From assembly GCA_031308135.1 (NCBI GenBank), contig JAHLJT010009419.1, positions 181,304,856 through 181,368,855 on the forward strand: a stretch of 64,000 bases of DNA, read 5' to 3'. A program made the translations under genes and the position numbers. Under the pieces are notes generated by a model. That model worked only from the letters and a program-made list of their open reading frames with translations. It did no database searches and was not told the origin of the DNA. This document shows, piece by piece, positions 40,701 to 49,700 of the stretch. Numbering within the stretch: the first letter of the stretch is position 1; each line of letters begins with the position of its first letter. This stretch comes from Acheta domesticus. Its lineage: Eukaryota > Arthropoda > Insecta > Orthoptera > Gryllidae.

Positions 40701-43700
40701 GGGTATCAGAAAAATCAAACCTCCACATACGTTAGAACAAGTCCAAAGAGGCCTCATTTTCTAGATTATTGTCTAAGACACATAACTTGGGCCTCAAAAT
40801 TTCAAAAAAGAGTATTAAGGGGCTATCATTTTCGAATAATTCAAAATGGTAACGTGAGTTGCTCACTGCATGCGTGCTTACTTTATAGCCTAAGGCTTTC
40901 TTTATAGCCTAAGGTACAAAAGTATATTTTTCTTCTTAACTTTTCTAGATCCGCCACTGGGGGTAATTCCCTAACCAGTAGTAGCACATTTGCGGGATTT
41001 TGTGCGTCTATAAATCTTGAAAATCAATCAATTCTCTTTAATGTGTTGTATATGGATGGAATGATGACAATACCTGGAGGCATCTTTTGAGATCCTTCAA
41101 GAACTCGTCTTCACTCCGCATGTATTAAAGTCGATTTTGCATTTCTACAGCAAAATAGGCTAAAGTGTGTAATAAGATTCATACCCATATGTAAATATAT
41201 CGCATATTGGGTATACGTCATCTTGTTTTAGATAAATATTAATTATTTGTAGCCCCATTAGAATTTCATTCTCTGATAGATCAGCAAAGTTAAGGGGCTT
41301 GGACCGACAATACTCATACGTTTGAGTAATAATAAGACTTTCTGATACTTTTAATAAACCGATATGTATATGGAGTTCCTTAAAATGACGCTGAATACAG
41401 CTGATTTAGACCGACATGTACATTCAGTTGTGCTTTGAGGCTGGTCTATAGAGACTGTAATGAATGAGTTAAAACGCATAAGAGGATATGCGCGATGAAA
41501 ATGATTGCGCTGTCCACGGTAATAAAATATTTTTAATTGATTTCAAATACAAATGAGTATAATCAACTCCCAGTAATCTCTCAGACTGAAATATCGTTCT
41601 ATCAAATATCAATTTGAAACACTGATGATTTAGCATCTGCTGCATTGCTGAACAACTTTGAGAAGTAGGATAGGATCCAAGAAAATCACAAGGGGAAAAT
41701 CGTCCGTCTAACTTAGCGGCTAAACTCGAATAATATCTCACCCTCTGATTCGCCTCTCAAGAGGTAGGGATACGGTAATTGCAATCATCCCCAGTTTTAG
41801 GTTATTACTTTTTTCCTCAAAGTTTAACCTGTAGGTTATAACCGTCCAGATTAATCGGTCATTAAAATAACCTGTTCTTCGTTTTTGGCAAATAAAGAGA
41901 ATTTGCGCCCAAATAATTATCATTTACATTGTTACATTAGTAATATAATCTTTTTTTTACTTTATATTACGAAAAACATATACTTTTACCCATTGTTTAC
42001 ATCTCCGGCGGATTTGTTTACATCTCTACGGCCTTTACAAGTCACCACAATGCTATCAATTTAACCCATTTTAAAAACTTGATCACCCGCCAAATACTAA
42101 TTTCTTTAATTTATCTCATTTTCCAAACCAGTTTTGCCCAGATATTGGATCAAAAAACTTCTTAAACAGGAACAAAAGAAATAACAAACAAAAAAGATGA
42201 ACAAAAGCAAATTCACATCGTCGACCGGGCAGTCGTAGATTTCGAATTTTGAACACTGGCAATTAGCTGGGCCACATTGAACTATTGCCTGGAGAAGAAT
42301 TCTATTGAGCGGCTTCTCTGATCGATGGTTTTCCACAGTTGGATAGTACCAGGTGAATACCGGAGAAGTGCCCTAATAAACGGTTCGTGGTCCGTGCGTA
42401 ATCTTTCCTTCCTCCTCCTCCTCCTCGTCCTGTCCTTTCCCCGTAACACACACATACACACATTTACACTTAATTGCACTAATCTGCACCCAGGTCGGGA
42501 GAGCAGGCGGGAGCTTAGAGTGTCCCACTGAGGCAGACGCCTGGAGTGAAAACCCCGCAAGCCGTTGAATAGGTCTGCGCCGCATATCTCGTTCCAGCAG
42601 GAGAGGAACATCGCCTCCTTTCGTGATATAACATGAACTACTCTTACGTAACTTATGGCCTAGGTAGTTGATGCACTCGAAAATAAATTCTCACTCAAAT
42701 CAAGAAACTGGGTTCGATCACAGCTAGGGGGGCGGATTTTAATTACCTAAAACATCACCAAAATTAACCAGTAAAATGCTCTCAAAATATTTTTAAAATG
42801 CCCTGAAAGCAAAGAAAAATTATCTACAAAATTCGATGAAAATCAATTCAGATGAACAACTCAAGTTGTTGAATATGTTAATGATGTAATCGATGCTTTT
42901 TCCTTTTGTTCAAGAGAACTCAGCTTGCAAACATTTAGTTCGGATTGCTCTTCACCAATAAATCCCTGTCTTCAGTTATCGCGAAATTAGTCAGACAATG
43001 GCGCTAATAGGCGTCAGAGGATCATTAGATTACATACAACGGCTGACATTACAATTTCTGAGGGAGGAAATCGAATAGATTACTCTGGAATTCTGTAGAG
43101 AGTTTGTTGCATCTCGTAAATATTATTTGAAGCAAGTACCACTAACAAGATAGATTAAATCACCGAGAAATGCTTTAAAAATGACAGGAAAAAGTAAATG
43201 AGGGAAAATGGCTTATTAGTCGAAATCGACGAAAAATGCAAAAAAAGTACTGTGTATTTTCCTTTTGTACAACATAAAATTAATGTCTGTAGTGAATAGC
43301 ATTGTTCTAAAGTGAAAAGGAAACTAGTGATGCTAAATCATCACTACTTTCTCGCCCTATTTTCAGGCAAAAATACGCGGAAAGTACTCAAATTTTCAAA
43401 AAAATGCACATTACCTTATTTCAAAATCTCTCTTTTAGGAAATGATTTCATTAAGATAAAAATGTATATCCTTATCTAATATTGCCAATCCTTATCACTT
43501 AAATTGCCATCTCTTGTACAAATATTAATTTTAGTTGTAGGAAGACGCTGAAAAAAGTTTGAACTATTGTAATTTCCGAAAAATCAGAGTTTTCAACGAA
43601 CATCAAATCTGCACCATTCTCTTAAACGTCCTTGACACTATCCAACAACTAAATTTAATAAAAAACGATGGAGCCATTTTTTTGAAAATTATGAAAATGT

Positions 43701-46700
43701 TTCAAGGGTTTCATATAAAATACCACCCAAAATTAAAATATTGATTTCAAATTCAAGGGGCCGCAACATCAGCCAGATGGATTACAGTATATCAATTTTG
43801 TGGAAAATCTGCCGAACGGTTTAGTAGTTAGCGTTGTTCATAGACGAACAGACATGCCGGACAGTTTTGCCGTCATTCGATTTTTCGGTGTCAAGGACCC
43901 ACAAAACAGATTCTGGCTACGCCACGTGTTGGAGGAATTTTTTCTAAATTTAGCAACGGGATTGATTCACTTTTTCGTTACCAGGGCCAGGTAATAAGAG
44001 TTTTTCTGCCGAAAATTCGCCGTTTTTTTCGCGCAGCATGACATAAGTTTCTCTGTATTCAGTAGCGAGAAAATAAAAATGGCATTTTATCAAAATCCTA
44101 TAGGATTTTATTGTCATAGACTATAGTCATAGACTATGGTCATGGACTATGGTCATGGACTATGGTCAAGGACTATAGCCATGGACTATAGCCATGGACT
44201 ATAGCCATGGACTATAGTCACGGACTCCAGTCAGACTATAGTCATAGACTATAGTCATAATCATAGGACTATAACCATGGACTATAGTCACGGACTACAG
44301 TCAGACTATGGTCATAGACTATAGTCATAACCGATGGATTCTTCGCATAGCTACGAAGAGGAGGTGCAGAGTTGTGAGCGGCGTGTGCTTGTGTGGTTGC
44401 AGGCGTGGGGGCGCTGCGCTGCTGGGTGTGCTCGTCCAGCACGGACGTGCGCTGCCGCGACCCCTTCAACCGCACGAACCTCCCCGACGTGGACTGCGAG
44501 CGCGCGCGCGCCGTCGCCGGCTACGGAGACCGCGCCTACTGCCAGAAGACAGTCACCTCCAGTGAGTACCTCCACCTCCGTTCCACCCTCGCTTTTCTGC
44601 AATCCTGCTTTGAGATTAGAGGGTGAATCGGTAAAAAAATAGTAGTTAATGCAATTAGTTTATAATGTTATTGCATGATTATAATGTTATTGCATGATTA
44701 TATTATTACAAATAGTTTATATGTTTATTGCATGAGTACATGTTTTGAAAACGAGCGACGATAGGAGCGAGTTTTCAAATTTATACTGCAATAAAGCAAC
44801 ATTATAAACGAGTTTAAACGCGATTTTTTTGTATAAGAGCATTATAAATTTATAAGAGAAAACATAATTTTGCGAAACAACTTTCCTGTGAGGTCTCGGG
44901 TATTTGACATCCGTGCGAGAAAATGATGGTCCTCTGTTCCGTTTACCTCTACCACTCCCCGATTATCTCGCTGCGATTGGGTGAATGTGTGATGACGCAA
45001 TCATCACACATACATCATTTGTGCCGTAAAATGCTCGATTATGAATGATTTCTTGCAACAGAAAAGGTCGTTTATAATGCTGGTATACAAAAAAAATAAT
45101 TTTTAAGTGGAATAAGTTTTTATTTGTGACATTACACCAAATGCCACTTCGTGGCACATATCGTTGTTTCATAAATAGAGATCGCCATTTATTTCTACGA
45201 GATAATATTGTTCGAAAATTCATAATTTTAAAGAGTCCATTTTAATAAATTAAACGTACTAAGGGGACATCAAAATGTATATCATATCGATTTTTCCACT
45301 TTTTAACTTTCTTTTTTCTACTTTTTAAAAAAATATCGCTTTGTAATCAGCTTTCATGTAATATTTATGTTTTCTTAATTTTTTTTATTACATCTGCTTT
45401 ATTTGCAATTTGATCTACTCGATCATTCGGCAAATACAATTGTACTTGCACAATTATTGACCTGCAAAGAAACCAGCCAATTCTGGTTCTTTCTCAATAT
45501 TTTTAAACATTTGTCCAATTAGAAAAAAATACATCACATAAAAATCACAATAATACAAAACAAAGATACAAACAATTGTACAAATAATGGCAAAATGAAA
45601 ATAGTCTAATCTACAGTAACACTTATTACAAAATTTATTATTTATATCTGCGGTTAAGATCAAGAGGATGTACTCTTTCTAGTCTTCTTGCCTTTGTGCT
45701 ATTATCTAAGATGTTTACGGCCAGATGTTTTCTTAAATGGTATTCAATTTTAAACATTTATATCGTAGCTTTTATTTAACGCCTTAGACGACGCTTTTAT
45801 TTGACATGATAATATTCGCTACAAATTTACCATACTTCCTGCAATGCAGCGGATAAATTTCATCTTGTTCAGAGCTTATCGTAATGTGAGTGTTATCAGA
45901 GATTCAATGATTGACGCAGGACTACTCCGAAATCAACAAGTATTGGATTGGAGTACACAAGAAATCTCAACTCACTAGAGTATCACGACTTTAACTAATT
46001 GAAAATGTCTCATTCCTAGATCTCACAGATACATTGCATGCACAAACTCCCGGTTTAAAGGTCAAGTGCATGTTTCCCGCTTGTGTTTGCCGGTTATGGA
46101 AGATACTACCCCATGGCTCTAGAGTTGAACTGTTGCATTGAAGCTGATGCCCGCCTTGCTACAGAGAAATCATACACTTCGTCACACTAGATCCCTCTCC
46201 ACACTTACAGAGTTCACAATTTCCGCTCTCCTCGTGCTCTCAAATTAGACACATGGCTCTTCGCGAGCACACTTGACATTCAGGATTTCCCCGAGGTTAG
46301 GGAACAAATCCAACACAGAGTCGAAGTTCTACGTAAGCTAGAGGGAAGAATTTCCAGCTACGTCAAACAGGGCAACGTTACTTTTCGCTCGAATAATTTA
46401 AGATCATCACGGATCTTCAATGTCTAGTGTGTAGAGTCACTGAACACTACTCGTATTACATGATGAATTAGATATATTTGTCAAACAGCAATTTCGATGT
46501 AATTTTTTCCTCGATTGTCGAAATTATCCGAAAAGTTCTTAATTTAAAATTAAAAAAAAAATTAGATTAGTAATGTATAATGCCTTTCAGAGGACACCAC
46601 ACGTTGTTTTGTAATTATAGCATTGCTTAATTTACATTTAATGTTAAATAAGTATCTTGCACATTCAACTAGAAAACTCCGTGTAAATGTTTAGTTCTTT

Positions 46701-49700
46701 CAAATGAATTAGGAAGTTTCGTTACATTATTGATATTTTTCATAATTGTAATTTGTAGAATGAACGACTTCTGAAATTTTCAAATTAAAAAAAAAAGTAC
46801 AATAATCATTTCCTCTATACAGTGTCCTTTAATTATTCCGACAAAAAATCATGCAGGCTCTTTCGTTTATTTGAGGAAGTTTGGTGCAATGCAATTCACC
46901 ACAACTAGATTTCTTTGCTGCATCCCGGCGTGCAATTCAAATGATCTGCACTGCAAAGACACGTGCGCTACAGCTCCACGGCGTTGAGGGGAGGCGGGAG
47001 GCGTTAAGATATTTCATGATATTTATTTTGTAAAAAAAAGGAAAAAAAAGTGAAAACTGTATATGACATGGGGGATGAGATTATCTGCGCACATTTTCTT
47101 AAGGTCCAAAATACAAAAAAAATTAAAAATTAAAAAAAACCGCGAGATTAGCAACATTACTTGAAAACTTAGACATTTTCGTTCCCAAGTTACAAGAAAC
47201 ATAATTGCAACGGTAAATGAACTGCATATATGACTTTCCTCCATTGCTAATAAAATAATAACGCACCCTCAGCTCTACTCCTTCCACTACAAGCAAAAGG
47301 AATGCTCAACAAAACGTGCGCATAGTGAAGATACATTTACATCCAGAATTAAAACAAGGGGCCATCTCAGCATTTGCTCAATGGATCAGGGAAACTGGAC
47401 AAAAGCCTGATCGAGATGGGGGTCATTGACCCGGAAAGTTAAGTCCATAACTTGTTGTAGGCGTATTAAGTATTTTTTTAAATATACAATACAAATGTAA
47501 AATAATGCATTATATATAATTGTTTCATTAAAATAAAAATTATTTTTCTTTTTGACGATCAGTATAGTCTCTAAATGTATAGAAACAGTTATGCAGCAGA
47601 AAAGAGTTTACTTTTAGCTTAAATTTGTGTACAGACTTTAATTGTTTAATGTCATCTGGCAATGCGTTGTAAAGTAACGTACTTGTGTTGTATGTTGATT
47701 TCTTGTACTCAGCTGTTGCATAGCGTTACGGGTGATGCTCGCAGCGGCTGCCCCGACTCCTAGGGACGAGGGCGACCTTTTTTGACTCGAAGCAGGAAAA
47801 TCGTGCTCAACGCTACGCAACGGCAGCACACGTGTAGCGCAGAGCATTTAAATTGCGCGCCGGGAAGAAACAAGGAAACTGATGGAGGAGATAATAGACT
47901 TAGATGATAGATAATAGATTGTTTTGTTAAGAGGCTGCCAGGAGTTTAGTGCAATTAAACACTTTAATAAATATTAATTCTTTGCAGTGAAAATGCTGTG
48001 CTTGCGCGGTAAGCGCAGTATCTTGCGTATCTTTGAACCAAATCCGTGAATAATAATAAAAATAACAATAATAATTATTATTACTATTATTATTGTGGTT
48101 ATTAATATCATCATTTTATTCAGACCTTTCTGATACGTTGTAAATGACTTGGAATTACATGATAAAACATTTTGATGTCCCTTTACAGGGTGGCCAGCGA
48201 ACCTGGAATCCTTGAAAACCGGGAAAAAACCGGGAATTTGAAAAATCCTTGAGAAACCGGGAAAAAACCGGGAATTTGATTTGAAAACCGGGATTTTTCG
48301 TTTTTTCTGATTTACTGATTTTCCAACTTTTTAACACGAATTCACGTACGTCATCGCATTCATTAACGTGCTTGATTCAACTCGATAGACGATAATGGCG
48401 GGAGTTAAAATCGAAATATGTACGAAAAAAACCATAAATATATGCTTTAGGATTGCGAAGTCCTTGACTCGCGGGTCACACGATGTCAAATATTGCCGCG
48501 TGTATACATCGGTTTTTCTTTCTTGGCGCATGGTGAGGGTGTCAACAAAATGGAATATGTCACGATATTTCGCGTCGTTCCCGGTTGTACCGCTAGGAGT
48601 CGCCTGATCACGACTGTAAAGAGCAGTGCTGGCGATCACCCACTTACTGGTCGTAAAATTTGACTACATAACGAGTTAGGACTTATTTACTACATATTTT
48701 AGGATTTTCCCCCATTTTTTGAATCAAGGCTTTACAATATGGATATTTTCTGAAAAAAATCGCAATTTTTTTGGTGCAGCATTACGTTACTTTCTCTGTA
48801 CTACGTACATTACTCAGTATATACGTACGTATTCGAGAAATTCAAAATAAATTTTGCTAAATTTTTGGGCTTAAAACCTCATGGCGTGTGGTGTACCATT
48901 TTTCAAGTAGGTTGGTCTTTTTAATCCGTATACCATTGAGAATTTGCTGACAAGAATGTGTAGTGAAGCTTTTGAGTACCTATTTTATTAAGCAGCAGGT
49001 GATTAAATGTTTTCAATCCATATAAACTGTGTTAAGTATAGAAAACTAAATCCCTGTTTTGAAAAATATCTGGAAGTATTGAAACTTAATTCAAATTGAT
49101 GTGAAAACTAGTAACATCCTCAATATTATTACTAAACATTTTTTTAAATTGTTGTATTGCAAGATCGATTAGGTATGTTATCTTCAAAATTCCAAAAATT
49201 AAGATATCTGAGATGTTTCAAGTAAATATGAAGATTTATTAATACTGAAAATCCAAAACCTTAATGCATTAATTCAGTTCAATTTATTGAACATGGAAAT
49301 CTTACAATGTTATTAAGCGTTCTTTTCCTGTTCCCCTGTCTAAATAAATTATCATATTTTAGTAATCTTGAAAATAGAATTTGGAAGACAGAAAGAACAC
49401 AGTTATCCTCGTTAGGACTCATGTCGACTGCGAAATGTCTATTTTCAAAAAATATTCATACTTGCGTGTTGAAAACTAATATTATTCACGGCAGAATCGA
49501 CTTCGTTCCAAAAGCGATGTAAGGAATACGGCACATCAAGCCCTGCTTTGACATCTGTCCAGAGATCTGTCAGAGAAAAAGTAGTTTCTTGAACATTTCA
49601 AGCGGAGTCTAACTATTAATCAATAACAAATATTTCCTAGAAAAACAAAAATATCAGAATTTTCTTTAAAACTAATTTTTGTACAAAATTTTACACCGTA

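Noticed and set aside
44113..44331. CRISPR array
   Set aside because: The 13-bp units are contiguous with no unique spacers, and the setting is a eukaryotic intron.
44308..44642. Alternative frames over exon 2 on both strands
   Set aside because: Only the frame continuing from exon 1 in phase 1 preserves the Ly6 cysteine pattern; the others are shadows of GC-rich coding sequence.
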